The notes below the pieces were generated by a model. The model worked only from the letters and a program-made list of their open reading frames with translations, was not told the origin of the DNA and did no database searches. A stretch of DNA of 64,000 nt from Hyphomicrobiales bacterium (GTDB lineage: Bacteria > Pseudomonadota > Alphaproteobacteria > Rhizobiales > JACESI01). The DNA lies in assembly GCA_039989895.1 (NCBI GenBank), contig JBDXGY010000002.1:243922-307921 (forward strand), written 5' to 3'. The position numbers and the translations under genes are program-made. Below, piece by piece: positions 1 through 7,397 of this stretch (position 1 is the stretch's first letter; each line of letters starts with the position of its first letter).

Positions 1-453
1 CGTGCCGCTTGCTATGGCTTCCGTGCATGTAGGCTTATCCCAGTTTTTCTCAAGGCCGGGATAAAGCGGTGCGCCGTCTGGGTCATGGGGCCAATTGGGT
101 TCTACGCGCGCGTGTTTTTTAATTTCGCCACGTGACATGAATGCGGGATAAATCAGCTCGCGTTCAATTAATTTATCGAGGGCTTGTTGATAAATGGCAA
201 AGCGCTTGGATTGCTGCATCACAGGTTTTTGCCATTCAAGCCCCAGCCATGTGAGATCATCAAACATGCCAGCCTCTAAAGCAGGCGTACAACGTGTGAT
301 GTCTATATCTTCAACGCGGATTATAAAGTTGCCACCGGTCTTTTTGGCAAGGCCATGATTGAGAAGGGCGGAATAGGCATGCCCCAAATGAAGAGCCCCG
401 TTAGGGCTTGGTGCAAACCTGAAGTGTGGCTTTGAAGCGGCATAAGATGTCAT
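1..453 (-). CDS. gluQ: Glutamyl-Q tRNA(Asp) synthetase, N-terminal part (cut by window edge)
   Basis: The reverse strand reads an open frame from an ATG at 453 to the window edge, about 151 residues. Near residues 13-25 it carries the class I synthetase signature FAPSPNGALHLGH (HIGH-type motif), followed by a VEDID segment and by ARVEPNWPHDPDG, the pattern of GluQ enzymes. These glutamylate queuosine in the anticodon of tRNA-Asp and lack the anticodon-binding half of GluRS. The 3' end lies outside, so full-length GltX cannot be formally excluded, but the short spacing and motif wording fit GluQ. It is divergent from the glycosylase gene, with about 130 bases between them. Confidence 0.8.
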   Translation of the reverse strand, partial: MTSYAASKPHFRFAPSPNGALHLGHAYSALLNHGLAKKTGGNFIIRVEDIDITRCTPALEAGMFDDLTWLGLEWQKPVMQQSKRFAIYQQALDKLIERELIYPAFMSRGEIKKHARVEPNWPHDPDGAPLYPGLEKNWDKPTCTEAIASGT

Positions 454-586
454 ACCGCTTATTGATTGTGTTTGGTGACGCAAGGTCAAGCTTTAACTGC
501 ATGGCATGGACGCAAAAGGGCACATAAACCCAGATCAGCCTTGTTTGATATTGCGGTTTTTTCTGCTGTGGCTTATCACCTCGCAT

Positions 587-1231
587 ATGAAACCAATTCA
601 AACCCTTGATGATATTGCTGCTGGCCTTGACGCTTTAAAGGTACTCGATCCGCGATTGATTCCTGTTGTGGAAAGTGCCGGGCCACTCTCATTGCGGCTG
701 CGCGAGCCTTCTCTTGCTAGTCTTATGAAGATTGTGGTTTCACAACAATTGTCGGTCCAAAGTGCGGCGGCGATTTGGGTGCGATTTGAGGAGGCGTTTA
801 ATCCCTTAAACCCTGATGAGATTGTGAAAGCTGATGAGGATGCGCTGCGCGCTGTTGGCCTTTCGCGCCCTAAAATCAAAACACTGAGAGCCATTGCCGT
901 TGCAGCAAGGGATGAAGGCTTGGATTGTGCGGCCCTTATGGGCCGCCCTCGTGAGGAGATTGCCGCGCGGTTGACGACGATCCATGGTGTTGGGCCGTGG
1001 ACCGCAGAGATTTTTACCCTGTTTTGTCTCGGGCATCCCGATATTTTCCCCGTTGGTGATATTGCGCTTCAACAAGGAGTGATGGATGCTTTTGGTCTGT
1101 CGGCTCGGCCAAAAGGGGATGATTTAGCAGCAATCGCGGCGCAATGGTCACCGTGGCGTGGGGTTGCAGCGCGTCTTTTCTGGGCGTACTACGGCGAACA
1201 ACGTAAAAACCGTAATGCGCTACCTGTTTGA
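587..1231 (+). CDS. DNA-3-methyladenine glycosylase II, AlkA-like (HhH-GPD)
   Basis: Base-excision repair glycosylase that removes alkylated purines. Counting from the ATG at 587 (214 residues), the helix-hairpin-helix lies at about 121-130 (HGVGPWTA) and the catalytic aspartate of the GPD motif is D148 in PVGDIAL. The frame stays open upstream to an ATG at 506, but that extension (27 residues, odd hydrophobic run) matches nothing typical of the family; the MKPIQTLDD start is preferred. No strong ribosome-binding site is visible at either start. It is shorter than E. coli AlkA (about 280) because it lacks the N-terminal lobe, as in many bacterial AlkA-like proteins. Confidence 0.85.
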   Translation: MKPIQTLDDIAAGLDALKVLDPRLIPVVESAGPLSLRLREPSLASLMKIVVSQQLSVQSAAAIWVRFEEAFNPLNPDEIVKADEDALRAVGLSRPKIKTLRAIAVAARDEGLDCAALMGRPREEIAARLTTIHGVGPWTAEIFTLFCLGHPDIFPVGDIALQQGVMDAFGLSARPKGDDLAAIAAQWSPWRGVAARLFWAYYGEQRKNRNALPV

Positions 1232-1255
1232 GGGTAGGGCTGTTTAGGAGATACT

Positions 1256-1924
1256 ATGGCTCATAAACCTCTTGATGGGACCCGCCTTGAAGCGCTTTCA
1301 GGCAAAACGGATAGTCTTGTTATTCTATTGCACGGGTATGGTGCAAATGGCGATGACTTGATCGATCTTGGCAAACAATGGGCGCCACAATTTGTCAATA
1401 CGTCCTTTGTTTCGGTTAATGCGCCTGAACCATGTGCCATATCTCCCACAGGTTTGCAGTGGTTCCCGCTTACCCATAACCCCGGCGGCATGAGAAGTCC
1501 TGAGGAATATTGGCAAGGCGTTTGCCACTCAGAAGAGGTCTTGCAAGCATTTATTGATAGTGAGCTTGCAAAATACGGGATTGATGAAACATCTTGTGTG
1601 CTGGTTGGTTTTTCGCAAGGCACGATGATGGCACTGCATGTGGGTCTGCGTCGCAAGAAGTCATTTGCGGGCATTATCGCCTATTCCGGCGTGTTGGCAG
1701 GATCAGAAAAACTTGATACGTCGATTAAAGTCAAACCACCGGTTCTTTTAGTGCACGGCGAGGCTGATCCGGTTATTCCCGTGGAGGCTTTATCTCTTGC
1801 GAAAGAGGCGTTGCGAACCATTGATATTGATCCGGAGTGGCATATTGTCGATGGTCTTGGTCACGGGATTGATGGCCTAGGCTTTCAGCTCGGCTATAAT
1901 TTTTTGAAGCGCGTGCTGCGATAG
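1256..1924 (+). CDS. Carboxylesterase/phospholipase-family alpha/beta hydrolase
   Basis: A 222-residue cytoplasmic serine hydrolase of the phospholipase/carboxylesterase (Abhydrolase_2, YpfH/EstB-like) family. The oxyanion segment LLHGYGANGDD is near residue 24, the nucleophile is S120 in GFSQGT, and the likely acid and base are D171 (HGEADPVIP) and H203 (LGHGID). Length and triad spacing are normal for the family. A GGAG-type site (taggag) sits just before the ATG. It starts 24 bases after the glycosylase stop, so the two are probably co-transcribed; the physiological ester substrate is unknown. Confidence 0.85.
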   Translation: MAHKPLDGTRLEALSGKTDSLVILLHGYGANGDDLIDLGKQWAPQFVNTSFVSVNAPEPCAISPTGLQWFPLTHNPGGMRSPEEYWQGVCHSEEVLQAFIDSELAKYGIDETSCVLVGFSQGTMMALHVGLRRKKSFAGIIAYSGVLAGSEKLDTSIKVKPPVLLVHGEADPVIPVEALSLAKEALRTIDIDPEWHIVDGLGHGIDGLGFQLGYNFLKRVLR

Positions 1925-1977
1925 TTTGTTATTAAGGAAGCTTACAATAGTTGATTGTAATTATATGAATTCGAGCA

Positions 1978-2583
1978 ATGCGACCTTACAGTATGTTTGA
2001 TATTACACTTATGATTTTACTATTATTGGGTGCGGTCATTTTGGCCTTGGCCATTGGCCGTCATAGTGATGATAATAGGCCACAAAAAAAACGGTGGGAT
2101 GACCGCCAAGGTGGCGACACAACATTTAAGCCCTTTGATTCAAGTAGTTCAGAACCAACTCTTTCGGAGCAGGTTTTAGAAGGGCGTGCCTATGTAGTCG
2201 ATGGGGATAGTTTGGTTATAAACAAAGTGCAGGTGCGTTTGTTTGGTGTTGATGCGCCAGAAATAAATCACCCATATGGGCAAAAATCCAAATGGGCATT
2301 GGTTGCTTTGTGCAAGGGGCAAAGAATAAAGGCAGAAATTACCGAACAAGATGATTACGGTCGAACTGTAGCGCGGTGTTACTTAGAAGATGGGCGTGAT
2401 TTATCCGCCGAAATGGTTAAGCTTGGATTAGCTATTGATTGGCCAAAATATTCAGGCGGTTTTTATCAAGTATTGGAAGTGCAAGGCATCAGGAAGAAGT
2501 TATGGCTTGCGGATGCTCGCCAAAAAGGGCGGATGCATGTATGGGAAAAATTTGAAGCGCAGCAGAAAACCCGCAATCAATAA
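1978..2583 (+). CDS. Membrane-anchored thermonuclease-fold (SNase-like) protein
   Basis: 201 residues with one N-terminal membrane segment (about 8-26), a charged linker, then a staphylococcal-nuclease-like OB fold (about 65-190). The catalytic triple of SNase is present in order: R87 in VRLFGVDAPE, E95 in the same motif, and R129 in DYGRTVAR, together with the VVDGDSL calcium-site strand. This predicts a Ca-dependent sugar-nonspecific nuclease held on the outer face of the inner membrane. A second ATG at 1993 would shorten the cytoplasmic tail by five residues. The stretch 2584-2719 downstream holds only a weak 7-bp inverted repeat (2645-2651 with 2666-2672). Confidence 0.85.
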   Translation: MRPYSMFDITLMILLLLGAVILALAIGRHSDDNRPQKKRWDDRQGGDTTFKPFDSSSSEPTLSEQVLEGRAYVVDGDSLVINKVQVRLFGVDAPEINHPYGQKSKWALVALCKGQRIKAEITEQDDYGRTVARCYLEDGRDLSAEMVKLGLAIDWPKYSGGFYQVLEVQGIRKKLWLADARQKGRMHVWEKFEAQQKTRNQ

Positions 2584-2719
2584 GCAATCCTTTTCCCATC
2601 ATTGTGCATTCGATAGTTTGTTCTCCTCCTTATGCATTTGTGGAACAGATGACGTAAAAGCTTCACATCTGTGTCTTTAGCCCTATAGTTATCTTGAATG
2701 AATGCTATGGGAGGATATC

Positions 2720-3277
2720 TTGACGATACATGTCTCGCCAGAGGCCCATCCAACGCTGGTGCTTAATGCGGATTATCGTCCGCTGAGTTACTACCCTTTA
2801 TCTTTATGGTCGTGGCAAGATGCGATAAAGGCGGTTTTTCTTGATCGCGTTAACATTGTCTCTGAATATGACCATGCTGTTAGAAGCCCTTCCACAGAGT
2901 TCAAAATTCCAAGTGTCGTCTCTTTAAAGAATTATGTGAAGCCTGTGCGGTACCCAGCTTTCACGCGGTTTAATGTGTTTTTGCGCGACAGGTTTGAATG
3001 CCAATATTGTGGCTCAATGAATGAATTGACATTTGATCATTTGATACCGCGCTCAAAAGGCGGCGTGACCTCTTGGGATAATGTTATCACGGCTTGCTCG
3101 CCCTGCAATTTGCGTAAGGGCAATAAATACGCTCATGCGATTGGTATGAACCCACGCATGAAGCCCTATCAGCCGACGGTTTATGATTTGCACAATAATG
3201 GTCGTTTGTTTCCACCAAATCATCTGCATGAAAGCTGGATGGATTATCTCTATTGGGATGCGGAGCTGGAACCTTAA
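2720..3277 (+). CDS. HNH endonuclease family protein
   Basis: About 185 residues. The C-terminal half holds the HNH/zinc module: CQYCG, then FDHLIPRSKGG, then N in TSWDNV, then CSPCN, giving two CxxC pairs around the ββα-metal fold. The N-terminal half (VLNADYRPLSYYPLSLWSWQDAIKAVF) is the form common to a conserved alphaproteobacterial HNH family of unknown role. Start choice: an ATG at 2702 has no ribosome-binding site, whereas a GGGAGG at 2710-2715 is well spaced from an in-frame TTG at 2720, so TTG is taken as the start. Monocistronic and convergent with the anti-sigma gene. Confidence 0.82.
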   Translation: MTIHVSPEAHPTLVLNADYRPLSYYPLSLWSWQDAIKAVFLDRVNIVSEYDHAVRSPSTEFKIPSVVSLKNYVKPVRYPAFTRFNVFLRDRFECQYCGSMNELTFDHLIPRSKGGVTSWDNVITACSPCNLRKGNKYAHAIGMNPRMKPYQPTVYDLHNNGRLFPPNHLHESWMDYLYWDAELEP

Positions 3278-3327
3278 GGCCTGCACGCGTTTTGTGTTTA
3301 GTTTATGAATTCAGCCTATAGGCTTTA

Positions 3328-4068
3328 TTACAGATGCTGAGAATAATAGCTGGCTGTTTTCTCGATCAAGGCTTTGTCTTCTCCGCCAATGAGCAGATAC
3401 TCATATCCATCATCTACCCAAAAGGCTGATTTCATGCCTTCGGCTTCCCCTAGTTGAATCTGTGTGTTGCTGACGTCTTTGCGAATAATACATAAAGCAA
3501 TTGGCTTGCCGTCAGGGGTTAAAAAGGCGAGCTGAATAAGAGGTTTTCCCTTGAAAGACAAAATCTGTGAACGCTTATAAGAGAGATTTTGATCCTCAGA
3601 GAATGTTTTGTAATCAAAGTTTTTGCCAATCGCAGCTGACACACGTGTCAGCTCTGCTTTTGCGGCTTCCTCTGTTATCTCAACGTGGGATAATGTGGCG
3701 TGGGAATAAAGCGATTGGTAGGAGGCGACATAAGCGCGCCAACCTGGGGCTTTTTGCTCTGATCGTTCTGGTAATAATGCGCCAGCGCCTAGCCCAACAG
3801 TGAGAGCGACCACAGCGGCAGCAGCCATTTGCTGAAAGTTCCATTTGGGCGGTGCGATGATGATAGGAGCCATTGTGGGGGCTTCATCTAACAAGGCGCT
3901 AAAAGTGCTTTTTAGATGATCTTTGTCGATTGATAGAGCATCCAGTCGCGCGCGTAAGGTTTCATCATGGGCTAGGACTTCATTTATTTCGGCAATTTTA
4001 GCGGCCTTCAACTCACCATCGAGATAGGCGGTCAATTCCTCATCGGTGTGATTAATTATTTTGCCCAT
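3328..4068 (-). CDS. Transmembrane anti-sigma factor (zinc-less type)
   Basis: 246 residues. The N-terminal part (DEELTAYLDGEL, about 9-20) looks like an anti-sigma domain but has no HxxxCxxC zinc site. One membrane span follows at about 81-99 and then a roughly 145-residue periplasmic region of unknown fold. Its ATG overlaps the stop of the sigma gene (TAATG, 4066-4070), so the pair is translationally coupled, the usual arrangement for a membrane anti-sigma that holds its ECF factor. The inducing signal is unknown. The 50 bases between its stop and the HNH gene contain a 12-bp palindrome (3313-3324), perhaps a weak terminator. Confidence 0.8.
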   Translation of the reverse strand: MGKIINHTDEELTAYLDGELKAAKIAEINEVLAHDETLRARLDALSIDKDHLKSTFSALLDEAPTMAPIIIAPPKWNFQQMAAAAVVALTVGLGAGALLPERSEQKAPGWRAYVASYQSLYSHATLSHVEITEEAAKAELTRVSAAIGKNFDYKTFSEDQNLSYKRSQILSFKGKPLIQLAFLTPDGKPIALCIIRKDVSNTQIQLGEAEGMKSAFWVDDGYEYLLIGGEDKALIEKTASYYSQHL

Positions 4069-4586
4069 TAAACAGCACCCCTTGTATTGTGCATTTTGCC
4101 CGCCAGTTTTGTTCTCGCTGTTGAAAGCCTGCTCATCACAGTGCCAATCGGTATTTCCAATATTTCGGCAACTTCTTTGTAGCTATAGCCTTCAATATAA
4201 GCCAGTACGACAGCGCCGCGCTGGGCTTCGGGTAGTGCCATTATTTCTAATAACACTTGGCGAGCAAATAAATTCATTTCTTGATTTGGTTTGTCGTCTG
4301 GCAGATCAATCTCATCAACCGACGAAATGCCGCCGCCTGTCCTAACGGCTTGCTTGCGCAGCTCATTGATCCATAGGCGTTGTGTGATTTTGAAGATCCA
4401 TCTGTCTAAATGAGTGTCAGCCTTAAATTGGTGCGCTTTTTCTAAGGCTCTCAGCGCTGTCATTTGTGCAAGGTCATCGGCTTGATGCTTGCTTCCTGTC
4501 AACACCAGACAATAGCGCCAAAGACGAGGATATATGGCTTGTAATCCGTCTGTGACCTGAGATTTTGTTTTTTTGTTCGAGAACAT
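4068..4586 (-). CDS. ECF-type RNA polymerase sigma factor
   Basis: About 172 residues from the ATG at 4586, with sigma-2 (about 17-85, including QADDLAQMTALRALEKA and the LDRWIFKITQRLWINELR part of region 2) and sigma-4 (about 110-165, LPEAQRGAVVLAYIEGYSYKEVAEIL then GTVMSRLSTARTKL). The frame extends to a GTG at 4625; neither start has a clear ribosome-binding site. Forms an operon with the anti-sigma gene and is divergent from the DUF4399 gene across a very short gap, so one control region probably serves both. The ECF subgroup was not assigned. Confidence 0.88.
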   Translation of the reverse strand: MFSNKKTKSQVTDGLQAIYPRLWRYCLVLTGSKHQADDLAQMTALRALEKAHQFKADTHLDRWIFKITQRLWINELRKQAVRTGGGISSVDEIDLPDDKPNQEMNLFARQVLLEIMALPEAQRGAVVLAYIEGYSYKEVAEILEIPIGTVMSRLSTARTKLAGKMHNTRGAV

Positions 4587-4665
4587 TTGAATATATTTCA
4601 AGTTGAAACGTTTGTTGAATGCCACTTAGACACTGTGCGCTGAGATTAAACAGGAGAATATTGAT

Positions 4666-5109
4666 ATGAAGAATTTTTTAATTGCCCCAACCGTTATTGC
4701 GATGATGATATCAGGCACAGCACTTGCTGGCGAGACACCATCTGCAAAAAATGCTACACAATATATTGTTAATATAGAAGATGGGGATATTGTTTCCAGC
4801 CCCGTGAAAGTCATCTTTGGTCTTTCAGGGATGGGGGTTGCTCCCGCTGGTGTTGAAAAGGAGCTTACTGGACATCATCACATTTTGCTTAATCGTTCAG
4901 CGTTTGGCAAAGGTGAGGACGGCGTCGAGGAATTTGAATTTAATCTTCCAGCAGATGAGCAGCATATTCATTTTGGGAAGGGCCAAACAGAGGCGACTTT
5001 AGATCTTGAGCCGGGCCAACACACCATTCAGCTCGTTCTGGGAGATAATAATCACATTCCCCATAACCCGCCTGTGTATTCAGAGGTCATTACAATAAAC
5101 GTTCAATAA
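4666..5109 (+). CDS. Exported DUF4399 domain protein
   Basis: 147 residues with a signal peptide (MKNFLIAPTVIAMMISGTALA, cleavage near 21-22). The mature part matches the DUF4399 pattern: GVAPAGVEKELTGHHH, PADEQHIHFGKGQTEA and LVLGDNNHIPHNPP, all rich in conserved His. Periplasmic; role unknown, although the clustered His residues could bind metal. A strong site (caggaga) lies 7 bases before the ATG. It is divergent from the ECF sigma gene and so could be one of its targets; that is inference, as no promoter match was established. It ends in a strong terminator at 5145-5177. Confidence 0.82.
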   Translation: MKNFLIAPTVIAMMISGTALAGETPSAKNATQYIVNIEDGDIVSSPVKVIFGLSGMGVAPAGVEKELTGHHHILLNRSAFGKGEDGVEEFEFNLPADEQHIHFGKGQTEATLDLEPGQHTIQLVLGDNNHIPHNPPVYSEVITINVQ

Positions 5110-5144
5110 TTGACGCAAAGTCAATTAATAGCGGTACTTTATTT

Positions 5145-5177
5145 GGTTTGACGTCATCGCGATGTCAGACCTTTTTT
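5145..5177 (+). terminator. Rho-independent terminator after DUF4399 gene
   Basis: An 11-bp stem (5145-5155 with 5161-5171, two G-U pairs) closes a 5-base loop and is followed by six T at 5172-5177. It lies 36 bases after the DUF4399 stop and reads in the plus direction only, since the minus side lacks a T-run after the stem. Confidence 0.8.
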
Positions 5178-5182
5178 CTCTT

Positions 5183-5443
5183 TTAGTCTGCTTTGAGCTC
5201 CAGAGCTAAAGCATGAATGGGATTATCCATTTCATCGGCCAGCACCTCGTTGACTGCACGATGCTGTTCGATGCGCAGTTTTCCTTTGAAAGCACTTGTT
5301 GTCATGCGCACACGAAAATGACTCTCGCCTTCTTCACGGTGACCAGCATGTCCAGCATGTTGATGAGATTCGTCAATCACCTCCAGATTGGAAGGCTCGA
5401 ATGCGGCTCTTAGCTTTTTTTCTATTATCATTTTAGTAGACAT
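5183..5443 (-). CDS. BolA family protein
   Basis: 86 residues, the normal length for BolA/YrbA-type proteins. It contains the conserved HFRVRMTTSAFKGKLRIEQHRAVNEVL core with the class motif FKGK...RHR-like (here EQHR) and a C-terminal IHALALEL. The loop between strands is His-rich (SHQHAGHAGH). BolA proteins pair with monothiol glutaredoxins and handle Fe-S clusters or act in stress responses. Divergent from the J-domain gene. Next to J-domain and cobS genes, an order common in Hyphomicrobiales. Confidence 0.88.
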   Translation of the reverse strand: MSTKMIIEKKLRAAFEPSNLEVIDESHQHAGHAGHREEGESHFRVRMTTSAFKGKLRIEQHRAVNEVLADEMDNPIHALALELKAD

Positions 5444-5588
5444 TTTTGCATCAATCCAAATTGTTTCTATTTCTGGGGTGATTTTTTGAATCCTTTTCAG
5501 CTATAGTTATGCGTCGCGACTTGTACAGACAAGATTTTGCGAAAAATGCATTTAGCCACCCCCTAGGCAGTTTAGGTTTTTATAAAAA

Positions 5589-6224
5589 ATGACGTCCAAA
5601 TCCTCTATTTTTGATTCAATTCGTGTAAAGCCCAAAAAAAATGAAGAGCCCGCGAAAGATGGCGAGCGTGAGTGCGACTGGGAGGGCTGTGAGAAAAAGG
5701 GCACAAATAAAGCGCCAAGAGGCCGAGATCGGGAAGGCGAGTTTTTGTGGTTTTGCACTGAGCACGTGCGCCAATATAATAAGAATTACAATTATTTTTC
5801 CGGTATGGATGATGATTCTGTTGCGACTTTTCAAAAAGCCTCATCCACAGGGCACCGTCCTACGTGGGAAATGAGCGCTAATTCATGGGGTTCTAAAGCG
5901 CGTACAGCAAGTGGCGGCATTCCAGGCAGCAAGCCATGGCTTCATCGTGGGAAGGGCGGCGATGGCGCATATCCTGGCGGAGCAGGTGGGGCGGCTTCTC
6001 CTGAAGCTCGCCGTCAACGCAAATTGAAAAGGTTGGAAAAACAAAGCCTTGATAAGTTGAGTTTGCATGACAATGCGACATCCAAAGAGATTAAATCCAA
6101 GTATAAGCAGCTCGTGAAAATACATCACCCAGATGCAAATGGCGGTGACCGTTCATCAGAAGACCGGCTGCGTGAAATTATTCAGGCGTATAATTTCTTA
6201 AAATCTGCTGGCTTTACGGACTAA
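5589..6224 (+). CDS. J-domain (DnaJ-like) protein with N-terminal CxxxxC...CxxH motif
   Basis: 211 residues. The C-terminal J domain (about 150-208) has the HPD signature in KIHHPDANGG and helix IV ending AYNFLKSAG; it should stimulate a DnaK-type chaperone. The N-terminal region has four candidate zinc ligands (C29, C34, C56, H59), then a Gly/Ser-rich linker. This layout is typical of a short rhizobial J-protein encoded beside cobS. It is not DnaJ itself: there is no G/F zinc-finger/CTD arrangement. The gap before it (5444-5588) shows no clear motif. Confidence 0.85.
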   Translation: MTSKSSIFDSIRVKPKKNEEPAKDGERECDWEGCEKKGTNKAPRGRDREGEFLWFCTEHVRQYNKNYNYFSGMDDDSVATFQKASSTGHRPTWEMSANSWGSKARTASGGIPGSKPWLHRGKGGDGAYPGGAGGAASPEARRQRKLKRLEKQSLDKLSLHDNATSKEIKSKYKQLVKIHHPDANGGDRSSEDRLREIIQAYNFLKSAGFTD

Positions 6225-6355
6225 GAAACACTAGATAAAGCTTGAGCTTAAGCGGGAACTGATTTGATGATTATCGGCCTTAGGTAATCGCGAATGATGA
6301 CACTACCAGCGTTGTAGCGGGGTCATTCACCCAAAATTTGATCGAAACACAAAAT

Positions 6356-6392
6356 CGACCCTGCATTATGCAATGCAGAAAAGGGTCGGAGG
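6356..6392 (+). promoter_or_regulatory. Hairpin in the cobS leader touching the Shine-Dalgarno sequence
   Basis: A two-part stem: inner arms 6362-6367 and 6372-6377 with a 4-base loop (the core CTGCATT/AATGCAG is a perfect 7-bp repeat), and outer arms 6356-6361 (CGACCC) and 6383-6388 (GGGTCG), separated by a short A-rich bulge. The last base of the outer arm is the first G of the GGAGG site at 6388-6392 for cobS. It could reduce ribosome access; no B12-riboswitch box was seen, so the ligand or partner, if any, is unknown. Confidence 0.45.
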
Positions 6393-6397
6393 TACTT

Positions 6398-7384
6398 ATG
6401 AACGATATGACATCCCCATCTGCCGGTCTTCCTGACACAAAAGTCTCTGCAAGTGATGCTTTTGGCTTTGAAAGCGACATGATGGTTCCAGCTTATAAGG
6501 AATCAAGTGAGCATGTGCCCGAGCTTGATCCGGATTATCTTTTTGACAAGCAGACAACACTAGCCATTCTTGCTGGTTTTGCTTTCAATCGTCGCGTCAT
6601 TGTTTCAGGTTACCACGGCACGGGTAAATCTACCCATATCGAACAGGTGGCCGCTCGTTTGAATTGGCCAACTGTGCGTGTCAATCTTGATAGTCACATC
6701 AGCCGTATTGATCTGATTGGTAAAGACGCGATTATTGTGCGTGATGGCAAACAGGTGACAGAATTTCGCGATGGCATTTTGCCTTGGGCTTTACAGACCA
6801 ATACCGCGCTTGTGTTCGATGAATATGACGCTGGGCGTGCTGACGTAATGTTTGTGATCCAGCGCGTGCTGGAGCGGCAAGGTAAACTGACCTTGCTTGA
6901 TCAAAGCCGTGTGATTACGCCGCATCCCGCTTTCCGTATTTTTGCGACGGCAAATACAATCGGCCTTGGTGATACGTCAGGCCTTTATCACGGTACACAA
7001 CAGCTGAACCAAGGTCAGATGGACCGTTGGTCGATTGTCACAACTCTGAACTACCTACCCCATGACAGTGAGGTGGATATTATTCAAGCGAAAGCCCCTA
7101 AATATTCATCCCCTGAGGAGCGTTCCACGGTGTCGAAAATGGTTCGTGTCGCCGAAATGAGCCGTAATGCATTTATGAATGGTGATATTTCCACAGTGAT
7201 GAGCCCGCGGACTGTTTTGACATGGGCTGAAAACGCGGAGATTTTTGGCGATATTGGGTTTTCTTTCCGTGTGACTTTTTTGAACAAATGTGACGAGCTG
7301 GAACGTCCGTTTATTGCTGAGTTTTATCAGCGCGCCTTTGGCGAAGAATTGCCGGAATCAGCCGCTAATCTGGTTATGGCATAA
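6398..7384 (+). CDS. cobS: Cobaltochelatase subunit CobS (AAA+ ATPase)
   Basis: 328 residues from the ATG at 6398, which has a perfect GGAGG five bases upstream; the longer open frame from 6338 lacks a site. CobS is the ATPase that, with CobT and the large subunit CobN, inserts cobalt into hydrogenobyrinate diamide in aerobic cobalamin synthesis. Walker A is GYHGTGKST (71-79), Walker [10 protein letters not shown] (around D141/E142), and the sensor region IFATANTIG follows. It precedes cobT by 13 bases in an apparent operon. cobN is not in the window. A leader hairpin overlaps its ribosome-binding site. Confidence 0.96.
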   Translation: MNDMTSPSAGLPDTKVSASDAFGFESDMMVPAYKESSEHVPELDPDYLFDKQTTLAILAGFAFNRRVIVSGYHGTGKSTHIEQVAARLNWPTVRVNLDSHISRIDLIGKDAIIVRDGKQVTEFRDGILPWALQTNTALVFDEYDAGRADVMFVIQRVLERQGKLTLLDQSRVITPHPAFRIFATANTIGLGDTSGLYHGTQQLNQGQMDRWSIVTTLNYLPHDSEVDIIQAKAPKYSSPEERSTVSKMVRVAEMSRNAFMNGDISTVMSPRTVLTWAENAEIFGDIGFSFRVTFLNKCDELERPFIAEFYQRAFGEELPESAANLVMA

Positions 7385-7397
7385 CGAGGCATAACGG

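Noticed and set aside
2645-2672. Inverted repeat after the thermonuclease gene
   Set aside because: 7-bp arms with a 14-base loop and no T-run; too weak to call a terminator.
6225-6397. B12 riboswitch before cobS
   Set aside because: No B12 box or extended fold was seen; only the local hairpin at 6356-6392 is supported.
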